Translations under genes and position numbers: made by a program
Notes under the pieces: generated by a model
The model's database searches: none
What the model was told of the DNA's origin: nothing
The model's input: only the letters and a program-made list of their open reading frames with translations
From: Fluviicola sp.
GTDB taxonomy: Bacteria; Bacteroidota; Bacteroidia; Flavobacteriales_D; Crocinitomicaceae
Reading direction: 5' to 3'
NCBI RefSeq assembly: GCF_030151805.1
Contig: NZ_JASLCN010000002.1
Coordinates: 1-16,457, forward strand
DNA: 16,457 nt
In this document: positions 1-6,895 of the stretch, piece by piece
Layout: each line of letters begins with the position of its first letter
Position numbering within the stretch: the first letter of the stretch is position 1

Positions 1-255
1 GTTTCGTGCTGTGAGAAAGCAGATTAACACATTTTCCAAACCGGGTGTGTTTCTGATTTGTTCGCAAACTTCAATTCCGTCCATTCCGGGCATCATCACA
101 TCGAGGATCACCAAATCCGGTTTTTCCTCCTTGCAAAGACTAATTCCCGTTTGTCCGTTTTCAGCCAAAAAAACCTGAAACCCTTCTTTCTTTAGATTAT
201 ATCCGAGAATTTCGCGGATATCTTCTTCATCATCAACTATTAAAATTTTATCCAT
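1..255 (-). CDS. Response regulator, receiver domain (partial, runs off window)
   Basis: The first 85 codons are visible from an ATG at 253-255; the rest lies beyond position 1. The translation begins MDKILIVDDEEDIREIL and is a CheY-like receiver domain. Acidic residues D8, D9 and E10 form the metal pocket, D52 in the LDVMMPGMDG motif is the likely phosphoacceptor, and T82 in FLTAR is the conserved switch threonine. The visible part ends before the conserved lysine, so the output domain cannot be seen; a PhoB/OmpR-type winged helix is a common partner but is not shown here. The gene is transcribed away from the response regulator at 840. No histidine kinase is visible on this side. The family call is firm; the specific signal is unknown. 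Confidence 0.9.
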   Translation of the reverse strand, partial: MDKILIVDDEEDIREILGYNLKKEGFQVFLAENGQTGISLCKEEKPDLVILDVMMPGMDGIEVCEQIRNTPGLENVLICFLTARN

Positions 256-677
256 TCTTATTAGTTCTGAGATACTTTCAAAGTTAAGAAAGTATTTCGA
301 GTAGGCTTTAGAATCTGATAATATATTCCTGAAACTAAAACGACGTAGTTGAAAACGAGGCTTGTAACGTGTCTTTTAAAGAATACCTCTCAAAATTCCG
401 TTCATCTATTATTTCATCCATTCAACATCAAAAAATGCACCTTTTTTCAATCAAAAAAAACGTCTTTCTTGGAATCTTAAATGACCAAAGTATTTACCAT
501 GGGAATATTTAATCGGGTGTATTTGCCGATTAAACTGTTTAATTTTAGATATAATTGACTCATCAGTGAATTATTTAACGTCCACCTAATACATTCGTTT
601 AATCCATTCTTTAAATCCTTTATTTGTCCTTTTATGTTTCTTTATCTGAAAACTGAAAAAGCAATGCTATTATGACG
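256..677. other. Intergenic region, left half of a 584-bp gap
   Basis: This AT-rich stretch separates two divergent response regulators. I see no convincing gene. It contains a 9-bp inverted repeat, TTTAATCGG (508-516) and CCGATTAAA (526-534), separated by 9 nt. The repeat is not followed by a T tract on either strand, so it is not an obvious terminator; a regulator site or a spacer hairpin is possible. A 25-codon ATG-started reading frame at 481-558 spans this hairpin but has no support beyond being open. Confidence 0.4.
279..286 (-). promoter_or_regulatory. Possible Bacteroidota -7 promoter box for the response regulator at 1-255
   Basis: Read on the minus strand this is TAACTTTG, an exact match to the Bacteroidota TAnnTTTG -7 box. 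Transcription would start near 274, leaving about 19 nt before the ATG at 255. No convincing TTG-type -33 element lies at the right distance, so confidence is moderate. Confidence 0.4.
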
Positions 678-685
678 TATCTTTG
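678..685 (+). promoter_or_regulatory. Bacteroidota -7 promoter box for a predicted small RNA
   Basis: TATCTTTG matches TAnnTTTG exactly and is the same 8-mer found in front of the trp leader. The start site would be near 690. No clear -33 TTG was found at 17-23 nt upstream. The strong terminator only about 30 nt downstream supports a short transcript. Confidence 0.5.
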
Positions 686-689
686 CTGA

Positions 690-759
690 AGTAGTAGTAG
701 GTTAGGTTGATTAGTGTGATAAGAGCTTGAGACGCCCGTCTTGAGCTCTTATCTTTTTT
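690..759 (+). ncRNA. Predicted small RNA of about 70 nt (possibly Flavo-1-like)
   Basis: A -7 box at 678-685 and an intrinsic terminator at 718-759 bracket a short, non-coding transcript. Its 5' part is a purine/T-rich single-stranded tract with short reiterations (GTAGTAGTAG at 691-700, then GTTAGGTTGATTAG). Its 3' part is the long terminator hairpin. There is no ATG between the predicted start and the hairpin, so a leader peptide is unlikely. The layout (short GTAG/GTTAG-rich tract plus terminator hairpin, stand-alone in a flavobacterial-type genome) reminds me of the Flavo-1 RNA family, but I recall that consensus only loosely and could not compare it. Alternatively it is the terminated 5' leader of the response regulator gene at 840, with readthrough feeding that gene. 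Confidence 0.5.
718..759 (+). terminator. Strong intrinsic terminator
   Basis: Arms 718-734 (GATAAGAGCTTGAGACG) and 737-753 (CGTCTTGAGCTCTTATC) pair over 16 bp, with two adjacent G-U pairs in the RNA and a tetraloop GCCC, and are followed by six T at 754-759. The T tract is only on the plus-strand side, so it acts rightward. It ends 80 nt before the response regulator start at 840. Confidence 0.88.
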
Positions 760-839
760 AGGCTGTTTTCAATCTATTTTCCGGTCCGGAATGAACAAAA
801 CCATTTCTTTATTATCTTCACGGAAACAATCATCTTAGA

Positions 840-1532
840 ATGAAACCAAAGGCTAAAATATTATTGGTTGAAGACGACGCAAACCTGGGATTTGTCATTT
901 CCGACCAACTAAAATCAGAAGGATATCAAGTTGTTTTATGTACGAATGGAATGGACGGGCACATGCGCTTTTCCGAAGATGAATTTCATCTGTGCATTTT
1001 TGATGTCATGATGCCTAAAAAAGACGGATTTACGCTGGCGCGGGAAATCAGAACGATGAACCAACACATTCCGATTCTTTTCCTGACAGCAAAAGCTATG
1101 ACGGAAGATAAAATTGCAGGATTCAACGCCGGAGGAGATGATTATCTGACCAAACCGTTCTCTTTTGATGAGCTTTCGGTTCGCGTAAAAGCACTTCTGA
1201 AACGGGTGAATATCCAGGATGAACCGGAACAAAAAGTGGTGGAAATCGGAAGTTATGTTTTTGACACCGAAAACTTCACGCTGAAACACCCTGAATTTGA
1301 AAAGACGCTGACCAAAAAGGAAGCGATGGTGTTGAAGATTTTGTGCAAGTTTAAGAATGCAGTTGTTCCGAGAGAAAACATTTTGACCGCCGTTTGGGGG
1401 CAGGATGATTATTTTGCGGGAAGAAGTATGGATGTTTTTATTACCAAACTCCGGAAGTATTTCTCCATGGACGAGAAAATTTCGATTTCAAACATTCACG
1501 GAATCGGGTTCAAGCTGGAAGTACTGCACTAA
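840..1532 (+). CDS. OmpR-family response regulator, RprY-like
   Basis: This 230-residue cytoplasmic protein is a two-domain DNA-binding response regulator. The receiver domain covers about residues 5-122, with E11, D12 and D13 in the metal pocket, phosphoacceptor D55 in FDVMMPKKDGF, switch T83 and conserved K105 in LTKPFS. The winged-helix DNA-binding domain covers about 133-228, with the recognition-helix region around GRSMDVFITKLRKYF and the final hairpin at NIHGIGFKL. The DVMMPKKDGFTLA motif resembles Bacteroides RprY, the partner of kinase RprX, but no kinase gene is adjacent, so the partner must be encoded elsewhere. No clear promoter box lies directly upstream; transcription may come from an undetected promoter or by readthrough of the terminator at 718-759. 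An interrupted palindrome TTCCGGTCCGGAA (779-791) lies about 50 bp upstream and could be an operator. tsaB follows after 62 bp. Confidence 0.93.
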   Translation: MKPKAKILLVEDDANLGFVISDQLKSEGYQVVLCTNGMDGHMRFSEDEFHLCIFDVMMPKKDGFTLAREIRTMNQHIPILFLTAKAMTEDKIAGFNAGGDDYLTKPFSFDELSVRVKALLKRVNIQDEPEQKVVEIGSYVFDTENFTLKHPEFEKTLTKKEAMVLKILCKFKNAVVPRENILTAVWGQDDYFAGRSMDVFITKLRKYFSMDEKISISNIHGIGFKLEVLH

Positions 1533-1594
1533 TTCCCCTGATTCAATCAAAACCGGAATCTGCTGCTGAAAATCGAAAAGACTTTTCAAAGAAA

Positions 1595-2269
1595 ATGACA
1601 ACAATTTTACATATAGAAACGGCAACAAAAGTGTGCTCTGTCGCTTTATCGGTTGACGGAGAGCTGAAACAACTGCAGGAATTGAAGGATGACGGATATG
1701 CGCATGGTGAACAGCTGACAATCCTGATTCAAAGGGTTTTTGATCTGCAGGGAATTACTTCTGAAAAGTTGTCTGCTGTTTCTGTTTCCGCAGGACCTGG
1801 TTCGTATACCGGGTTGCGAATCGGAGTGTCAACAGCAAAAGGACTTTGTTATGCGTTAGGTATTCCGCTAATCGCCGTAAATACATTGGAATCAATGGCT
1901 GCTATCGGTAAAACGAAACATCCGGCTCTCAGTCTTTGCCCGATGATTGACGCCCGTAGAATGGAAGTGTTTTCGTTCATTGTCAACACACAATCAGAAA
2001 TTGTGAAAGCGGTTAGCGCAGATGTTCTGGACGAACATTCATACGCAGATTTTGAGCCTTTTGTTTGCTTTGGTGACGGAGCTATGAAAATGCAGGAATT
2101 GTGGGTAAACCGCCAAATTACGTTTGACCCGGCTTTGGAACCATCGGCTTCAGGGCAAGTTTCTATTGCTTACCAAAAGTATTTGAAACAGGAATTCGAA
2201 GATGTTGCCTATTTTGAACCGGATTATCTGAAGGAGTTTTACCAGGCGCCTGCTTCCAAAAAGAACTGA
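1595..2269 (+). CDS. tsaB: tRNA threonylcarbamoyladenosine biosynthesis protein TsaB
   Basis: TsaB is the inactive ASKHA-fold partner of TsaD in the complex that puts threonylcarbamoyl on A37 of ANN-decoding tRNAs in the cytoplasm. The 224-residue protein starts MTTILHIETAT, the usual N-terminal strand of the family, has HGEQL at 37-41, and carries the family signature GPGSYTGLRIG at 67-77, followed by KGLCYALGIPLIAVNTLESMA. Length fits the family (about 220-240). It lacks the metal-binding HxxxH motif of TsaD, as expected. The gene lies 62 bp after the response regulator on the same strand and may be co-transcribed; the pairing looks positional, not functional. It converges with the MFS gene that ends at 2370. 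Confidence 0.95.
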   Translation: MTTILHIETATKVCSVALSVDGELKQLQELKDDGYAHGEQLTILIQRVFDLQGITSEKLSAVSVSAGPGSYTGLRIGVSTAKGLCYALGIPLIAVNTLESMAAIGKTKHPALSLCPMIDARRMEVFSFIVNTQSEIVKAVSADVLDEHSYADFEPFVCFGDGAMKMQELWVNRQITFDPALEPSASGQVSIAYQKYLKQEFEDVAYFEPDYLKEFYQAPASKKN

Positions 2270-2286
2270 TTTTTTTCCATTTCGTC

Positions 2287-2306
2287 GATTCGTAATATTA
2301 CGAATC
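2287..2306. repeat. Perfect 20-bp palindrome between convergent genes
   Basis: GATTCGTAATATTACGAATC is a perfect palindrome lying 17 bp after the tsaB stop and 63 bp from the end of the convergent MFS gene. In RNA it could form an 8-bp stem with an ATAT loop. It has no adjacent T tract, so it is at best an unusual terminator. Each half contains the same 7-mer (ATTACGA or its complement) that makes up the tandem array at the right edge of the window. A second, weaker hairpin AAATTG...CAATTT at about 2310-2330, followed by TT, may help end tsaB transcripts. Confidence 0.6.
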
Positions 2307-2369
2307 ACCAAATTGGCAATGAGGCAATTTTTAAACCGGACTTTATCTGAAAATCGCGAAAACTGAAAA

Positions 2370-3569
2370 TTACGTTTTCTTTACCCGGAATGAAGGCAGG
2401 AATACCGCAATAATCCCGATCAACGGTAAGAAGGAACAAATGTGATACACTTCAATAATTCCACGTTTGTCGATCAGATCTCCAAGGAAAGCAGCACCGA
2501 TTCCGCCCATTCCGAAAGCGAAGCCATAAAACATCCCTGAGATCATCCCGATTCTTCCCGGCAGTAATTCCTGTGCGTACACGAGGATGGAAGGGAAAGC
2601 GGACGCGAGTATGAAACCTGCAAAAGCCAGACAAACAATCGTTCCGGTCAAATCCATGTATGGAAGCATTAAAGTAAACGGAGCAGCTCCGAGAATTGAA
2701 AACCAAATGATATTCCTGCGACCATATTTATCCCCTGCTAATCCGCCGATTACCGTACCAAGTGTGATTGCAAACAGGTAAACTGCCAGTAATAATTGTC
2801 CCTGGCTTCCTACCAGGCCAAAACGCTCTTCTGCATAGAAAATCAGGTAGCTGGAAATACTGGCGGTGTAAAAATATTTGGAAAAAAGTAAGACAAGCAG
2901 AATAACAACAGACATATAAATCCGTTGCCTGGAAAGTTGATGCGTAACAACTCTTGCTTTTGTGTTTTTCAAATGCTCCTGCAAATAACCTTTATACCAA
3001 CGACTCACAAATAGCAGAATGGCAAATCCGGCTATTCCGGCAATGACAAATAACAAGGTATATTTTTGTCCGAACGGAATGACGCAAAGAGCAACCAAAA
3101 CCGGTCCGAGAGCTGTACCACCGTTTCCGCCCAATTGAAAAATAGCTTGTGCGAGACTTCGTCTTCCTCCCGAAGCGGAATAAGCAACACGTGAAGCTTC
3201 CGGGTGAAATACCGACGATGCGAGTCCGATACAACAAGCGGCTGTCAGCGTCATGGTGAAATTTTCCGAATACGATAAAATAACGACCCCGACAATGGCA
3301 AACAACATTCCGAAACTAAAGGAATAAGGCTGCGGGTATTTATCTGTGATGGAACCTACAATCGGTTGGAAAAGCGAAGAAGTAATCTGAAAAGCGAACA
3401 TGATGAAACCGACCTGCCCGTAATCCAGGTTCTGGGTTTCTTTTATCATCGGGAATAATGGTTGCAAAACACCCTGGATCAAATCATTCAGTAAATGCCC
3501 GAAAGCAATTGCAAAAAGAATCGGATAGGCTGTTTTGGTTGAATCGTATGATTGTGTATCCGCTTTCAT
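2370..3569 (-). CDS. MFS transporter, Fsr (fosmidomycin-resistance) type
   Basis: A 399-residue polytopic inner-membrane protein of the major facilitator superfamily, with about 12 hydrophobic segments and normal MFS length. Features shared with E. coli Fsr are the N-terminal AFGHLLNDLIQGVLQPLFP, the segment SSVFHPEASRVA (119-129), and the following GGRRSLAQAIFQLGGNGGT. The second half has a motif-A-like loop GGLAGDKYGRRNII. Fsr of E. coli is a proton-driven exporter for fosmidomycin; the physiological substrate in this lineage is unknown. The gene lies 36 bp after trpA on the same strand, so it may be read through from the trp operon, but a hairpin and a TAnnTTTG box in the gap suggest separate control. 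I do not claim a role in aromatic amino acid export. The 3' end faces tsaB. Confidence 0.9.
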   Translation of the reverse strand: MKADTQSYDSTKTAYPILFAIAFGHLLNDLIQGVLQPLFPMIKETQNLDYGQVGFIMFAFQITSSLFQPIVGSITDKYPQPYSFSFGMLFAIVGVVILSYSENFTMTLTAACCIGLASSVFHPEASRVAYSASGGRRSLAQAIFQLGGNGGTALGPVLVALCVIPFGQKYTLLFVIAGIAGFAILLFVSRWYKGYLQEHLKNTKARVVTHQLSRQRIYMSVVILLVLLFSKYFYTASISSYLIFYAEERFGLVGSQGQLLLAVYLFAITLGTVIGGLAGDKYGRRNIIWFSILGAAPFTLMLPYMDLTGTIVCLAFAGFILASAFPSILVYAQELLPGRIGMISGMFYGFAFGMGGIGAAFLGDLIDKRGIIEVYHICSFLPLIGIIAVFLPSFRVKKT

Positions 3570-3574
3570 ACCTG

Positions 3575-3582
3575 CAAAATTA
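3575..3582 (-). promoter_or_regulatory. Possible -7 box for the MFS gene (would give a leaderless mRNA)
   Basis: The minus strand reads TAATTTTG, an exact TAnnTTTG match, ending 5 nt before the start codon at 3569. The start site would fall about at the A of the ATG. There is no good -33 TTG, and the gap is AT-rich, so this may be chance. Confidence 0.3.
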
Positions 3583-3598
3583 ACGCTTGAATCGTTAA
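3576..3598 (-). terminator. Weak hairpin after trpA
   Basis: On the minus strand, TTAACG (3598-3593) pairs with CGTTAA (3585-3580) over a 7-nt loop and is followed by TTTT (to 3576). The 6-bp AT-rich stem is too weak for an efficient terminator, so partial readthrough from trpA into the MFS gene is likely. Confidence 0.35.
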
Positions 3599-3605
3599 GG
3601 AGTTG

Positions 3606-4349
3606 TTAACTCAGGAGTTTTTCAACAAACTCTTCTTCCTTTTTCTGTGAAATTGCTCGTAAATAAGCAGTTCCGACAATGATTCCGTCAACAGTTCGAA
3701 ATGCTTCGTTCTTTTGTTCCGCATTGGAGATCCCAAAACCCAAAAATAAAGGAACTTCCTGACAAAGCTCTTTGAGTTCCGAATAACGGTTTGTATGCTC
3801 TGATAAAGAATAAGAAGAGCCCGTAATTTTATTCTGTCCGACCAAATAGACAAAAGAATTGGAGCTTGCTGCCGCGATTTGTGTAATTCTTGCGTCGGAC
3901 GTAGAAGGAGTAATCAAAAAGATCAGTGGAATGCTGCCCGAACCAAAAGAATTCCGGTATTTTTCCCGAACCAATTCAAACGAAAGATCCGGGATAATTA
4001 ACCCGGAAATCCCTGCCGATTTGCACTTTTCGAGAAAAAGGTCCGCTCCGAATTGAAGAATCGGATTCAGGTAACTCATGATGACCAACGGAATGTGAAT
4101 GTGACCCCGGATTTCCGAAAGCTGCTCAAACAAGAGCGATAAATTCATTCCGTTTTTTAATGCAACAGCACTCGTTTCCTGAATTACCGGTCCGTCGGCC
4201 ATTGGATCAGAAAAAGGAATGCCGATTTCAATGAAGTCAATTCCTTGCTTTTGTAAGGATAAGATTTGTGTGCTTAGACTTTCTTTTTCGGGATAACCGG
4301 CTGTAATAAAAATGCTGACTGATTTCCCGTTTTTTTTGAATGGATTCAT
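3606..4349 (-). CDS. trpA: Tryptophan synthase alpha subunit
   Basis: TrpA cleaves indole-3-glycerol phosphate to indole and glyceraldehyde 3-phosphate and passes indole to TrpB through the tunnel of the cytoplasmic alpha2-beta2 complex. The 247-residue TIM barrel has the two catalytic acids in their normal setting: E41 in FIEIGIPFSDP and D52 in PMADGPVIQ. Other family landmarks are the N-terminal FITAGYP, PDLSFE, FLITPSTSDARI, FVYLVG and GFGIS near the phosphate site. It is slightly shorter than the E. coli protein (268). It is the last trp gene; its ATG overlaps the trpB stop as ATGA (4346-4349), implying translational coupling of the two subunits. It contains no Trp residue. Confidence 0.97.
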   Translation of the reverse strand: MNPFKKNGKSVSIFITAGYPEKESLSTQILSLQKQGIDFIEIGIPFSDPMADGPVIQETSAVALKNGMNLSLLFEQLSEIRGHIHIPLVIMSYLNPILQFGADLFLEKCKSAGISGLIIPDLSFELVREKYRNSFGSGSIPLIFLITPSTSDARITQIAAASSNSFVYLVGQNKITGSSYSLSEHTNRYSELKELCQEVPLFLGFGISNAEQKNEAFRTVDGIIVGTAYLRAISQKKEEEFVEKLLS

Positions 4350-5536
4350 AACTGTTGAAATGCTTTTTGATACGTATTGATGTCTTTATCTCCTCTTCCG
4401 GAAAGGTTTATCACGACGATTTCTTCTGGTTTTAAGGACAGTTTTTGAAGAACTGCTAAGGCATGAGCACTTTCAAGTGCGGGAATAATTCCTTCCAGTC
4501 TGCTGCATTCCAAAGCTGCGTTTAAAGCTTCGGTATCGGTAATGGAAAAGGCTTTGGTTCTTCCGGTTGAAATGCTGTGTGCGTGCAGCGGACTAATTCC
4601 GGGATAATCCAAACCGGCAGAAATACTGTGCGGTTCTGTTACCTGACCAAAAGAATCTTGCATCAGCAGTGTCAGACTTCCATGAAGTACGCCTGTCGAT
4701 CCGAGAACGGAAGTTGCGGCACTTTTCCCCGAATGAATTCCTTCTCCGGCAGCTTCAACAGCAATTAATTCAACATTTTGATTCGCATAAAAATGATAGA
4801 AAGCCCCGGCTGCATTGCTTCCTCCACCAACACATGCGATCACTTTTTGCGGAAATTCCGATCCGATTTCCAGCAGTTGATTTTTGATTTCTTCTGAAAT
4901 GACGGATTGAAAATAAGCCACCAAAGCCGGGTAAGGATGAGGTCCAACCACCGAACCGATCAAATAATACGAATCCGGAAAATTGATCCAATGCCGGATG
5001 GCTTCATTGGTGGCGTCTTTCAATGTTTTGCTTCCGCAGGTTGCCGGCCGGACTTCAGCTCCCAGCATGTTCATGCGTTGCACATTCGGAGCCTGGCGTT
5101 CCATATCTTTTTCGCCCATGTAAACAATGCAATTCAAACCCATCAGGGCGCAAACAGTTGCAGTTGCCACACCATGTTGTCCGGCTCCCGTTTCCGCAAT
5201 AATTTCCGTCTTTCCCATGTGTTTGGCTAGTAAAATCTGGCCGATTGTGTTGTTGATTTTATGCGCTCCGGTATGACATAAATCTTCCCGTTTGAAATAG
5301 ATTTTTGCACCGTATTTCTGAGAATAATTCTTTGCAAAATACAACGGAGTAGGTCGTCCGACATAATGTTTCAATAAATCCAGGTATTCGGTTCGGAATG
5401 CTTCCGTAAAACAATAATTCCGGAAGGATAATTCTAATTCTTCAACGGCTGGGCGCAATAATTCCGGGATGTAAGCACCTCCGAATTCGCCATAAAATCC
5501 GAGTTCATCCGGAAGAATAAATTCAGCAGTTTTCAT
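4346..5536 (-). CDS. trpB: Tryptophan synthase beta subunit
   Basis: TrpB is the PLP enzyme that condenses indole with L-serine to give L-tryptophan. The 396-residue protein has full family length. K93 in HTGAHKINNTIGQ is the Schiff-base lysine, E115 in AETGAGQHG is the catalytic acid, and GGGSNA in the ACVGGGSNAAG segment binds the PLP phosphate. The C-terminal NLSGRGDKD is also typical. It is the standard TrpB1 type expected to pair with TrpA, not the stand-alone TrpB2. Its start lies inside trpF, giving a 14-bp overlap (5523-5536), and its stop overlaps trpA. One Trp residue is present. Confidence 0.98.
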   Translation of the reverse strand: MKTAEFILPDELGFYGEFGGAYIPELLRPAVEELELSFRNYCFTEAFRTEYLDLLKHYVGRPTPLYFAKNYSQKYGAKIYFKREDLCHTGAHKINNTIGQILLAKHMGKTEIIAETGAGQHGVATATVCALMGLNCIVYMGEKDMERQAPNVQRMNMLGAEVRPATCGSKTLKDATNEAIRHWINFPDSYYLIGSVVGPHPYPALVAYFQSVISEEIKNQLLEIGSEFPQKVIACVGGGSNAAGAFYHFYANQNVELIAVEAAGEGIHSGKSAATSVLGSTGVLHGSLTLLMQDSFGQVTEPHSISAGLDYPGISPLHAHSISTGRTKAFSITDTEALNAALECSRLEGIIPALESAHALAVLQKLSLKPEEIVVINLSGRGDKDINTYQKAFQQL

Positions 5537-6131
5537 GTTTCAATTGTTTAATAAATGTTTCAATTAAGGGGACGTTTTTGTGTTTCGGAGCAATTTCAAA
5601 CCGGCTGTTCAGATCAATCCCGATCAATTTGGGATGTTGTATTTTCCTGATGCGATCTGCATGCCCGATGGAAATTCCGCCGCTCAGGAAGAAGGGAGTT
5701 TCTCCGGTATATTCTTCTAAAATTCCCCAATCAAAGGATTTTCCGGTTCCACCGTAGTGCGGACTTTTTGTGTCAAACAAAAATGCATCGACGATTCCTT
5801 CATATACTTTGCAGGCTTCAAAGTCGCTTGTGTTTTGAATACCCAACGCTTTCCATTTCGTTACATTGGTTTTTATTTTCCGGATTTCTTTTGCTGACTC
5901 GTTTCCGTGAAATTGAATCACATTCAGCGCTTCTTCCTTGATTTTTTGATGGATGAATCCGGAAGAGGCATTGACAAAAACACCGACTTTTTCTTTGGAA
6001 ATTCCGGGAGTGTGTTCAACATACCGGGGAGAACCCGGATAGAAGATGAATCCGAAATAATCTACTTCGTCCAGGTCGAATAAGCCGGGATAAAACTGTT
6101 CGGCACTACAACCGCAAATTTTTAGCTTCAT
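5523..6131 (-). CDS. trpF: Phosphoribosylanthranilate isomerase
   Basis: TrpF performs the Amadori rearrangement of phosphoribosylanthranilate to CdRP, the third step of the Trp branch. The 202-residue single-domain TIM barrel starts MKLKICGC, where C6 is the catalytic base, and has D120 in FLFDTKSPHYGGTGKSFDW as the catalytic acid with the following glycines binding phosphate. FHGNES (74-79) matches the usual QLHG region, and FFLSGGIS and IDLNSRFE form the C-terminal phosphate site (usually DVNSGVE; here slightly altered). It is a separate gene, not fused to trpC as in E. coli. ATGA overlap with trpC at 6128-6131. Confidence 0.96.
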   Translation of the reverse strand: MKLKICGCSAEQFYPGLFDLDEVDYFGFIFYPGSPRYVEHTPGISKEKVGVFVNASSGFIHQKIKEEALNVIQFHGNESAKEIRKIKTNVTKWKALGIQNTSDFEACKVYEGIVDAFLFDTKSPHYGGTGKSFDWGILEEYTGETPFFLSGGISIGHADRIRKIQHPKLIGIDLNSRFEIAPKHKNVPLIETFIKQLKHENC

Positions 6132-6895
6132 AGCGCGAATGAATTGGAAGAGAACCTGAAATTTCCTTTCAACAGGCTTTCGCCAATCAATGCTCCGTTG
6201 AATCCGCAGTTTTGTAATTGATCCAGCTGATCGGAATTTGAAATCCCGGAAGCAGAAATTTTCAGGATGTTTTCCGGTAAATAAGAAGCCAGTTCGAAAG
6301 AATGTTCCACAGCTGTTTGCTGCGTTTTCAGGTTTCGATTGTTGACCAACAGGATATCAACCTCGTCATTGAGTTTGTTTAATTCCTCAAACGAATGGAT
6401 TTCGAACAATACTTCAAGTCCCAAACTTTTGGCAACGATGGTCAGTTGATGCGCCTGTTCCTTTTCCAGGATCGAAGCAATCAATAAAACGGCATCTGCT
6501 CCGGCGGCTTTACTTTCGAAAAGCTGGTATTCATCCAGGATAAATTCTTTTCTCAGAATAGGAAGATTCGTCAAAGTACGAATTTGCTTTATGTCTTCAA
6601 TCGAACCTCCGAAATAGCTGAAATCGCTTAAAACTGAAATGCCGGAAGCACCTTGTTTTTCATATTGTTCAACTTGTGAACGAATATCCAGGTTCATCTT
6701 GATTTCCCCTGCGCCGGGAGATTTTCGTTTGATCTCCGCTACAATTCCAAACTGATCCCGGATGTTTTTTTTGAGCGAAATCACCGTTCTGTTAAAAAGT
6801 GTGCTTTGAACATAATCCGAGGTAGTGATCGCTTGCTTTAATTGGTGAATTTCATTCCGTTTATTGGCAACGATCTGATCTAAAATAGGTGTCAT
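6128..6895 (-). CDS. trpC: Indole-3-glycerol phosphate synthase
   Basis: TrpC closes the ring of CdRP to indole-3-glycerol phosphate with loss of CO2 and water. I place the start at the ATG at 6893-6895 (MTPILDQIVANKRNEI), giving 255 residues and an ATGA overlap with trpD; a frame opening two codons earlier uses TTG and is less likely. From this start, E54 and K56 (VAEIKRKSPG) and K116 (PILRKEFILDEYQ) match the catalytic residues of the family, and E165 (LFEIHS) and the NNRNL motif at about 186-189 complete the active site. Length is normal for a single-function IGPS. No Trp residues. Confidence 0.96.
   Translation of the reverse strand: MTPILDQIVANKRNEIHQLKQAITTSDYVQSTLFNRTVISLKKNIRDQFGIVAEIKRKSPGAGEIKMNLDIRSQVEQYEKQGASGISVLSDFSYFGGSIEDIKQIRTLTNLPILRKEFILDEYQLFESKAAGADAVLLIASILEKEQAHQLTIVAKSLGLEVLFEIHSFEELNKLNDEVDILLVNNRNLKTQQTAVEHSFELASYLPENILKISASGISNSDQLDQLQNCGFNGALIGESLLKGNFRFSSNSFAL

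Noticed and set aside
508..534. Hairpin TTTAATCGG / CCGATTAAA as a terminator
   Set aside because: No T tract on either side and no gene ending nearby.
481..558. 25-codon ATG-started frame in the gap before the small RNA
   Set aside because: No promoter box, no family resemblance, AT-rich composition and overlap with a hairpin; chance frame is more likely.
936..1289. Open frame on the strand opposite the response regulator
   Set aside because: Shadow frame of a well-supported gene; product has no recognisable domain. The same holds for the other antisense frames in trp, aroA and the secreted-protein genes.
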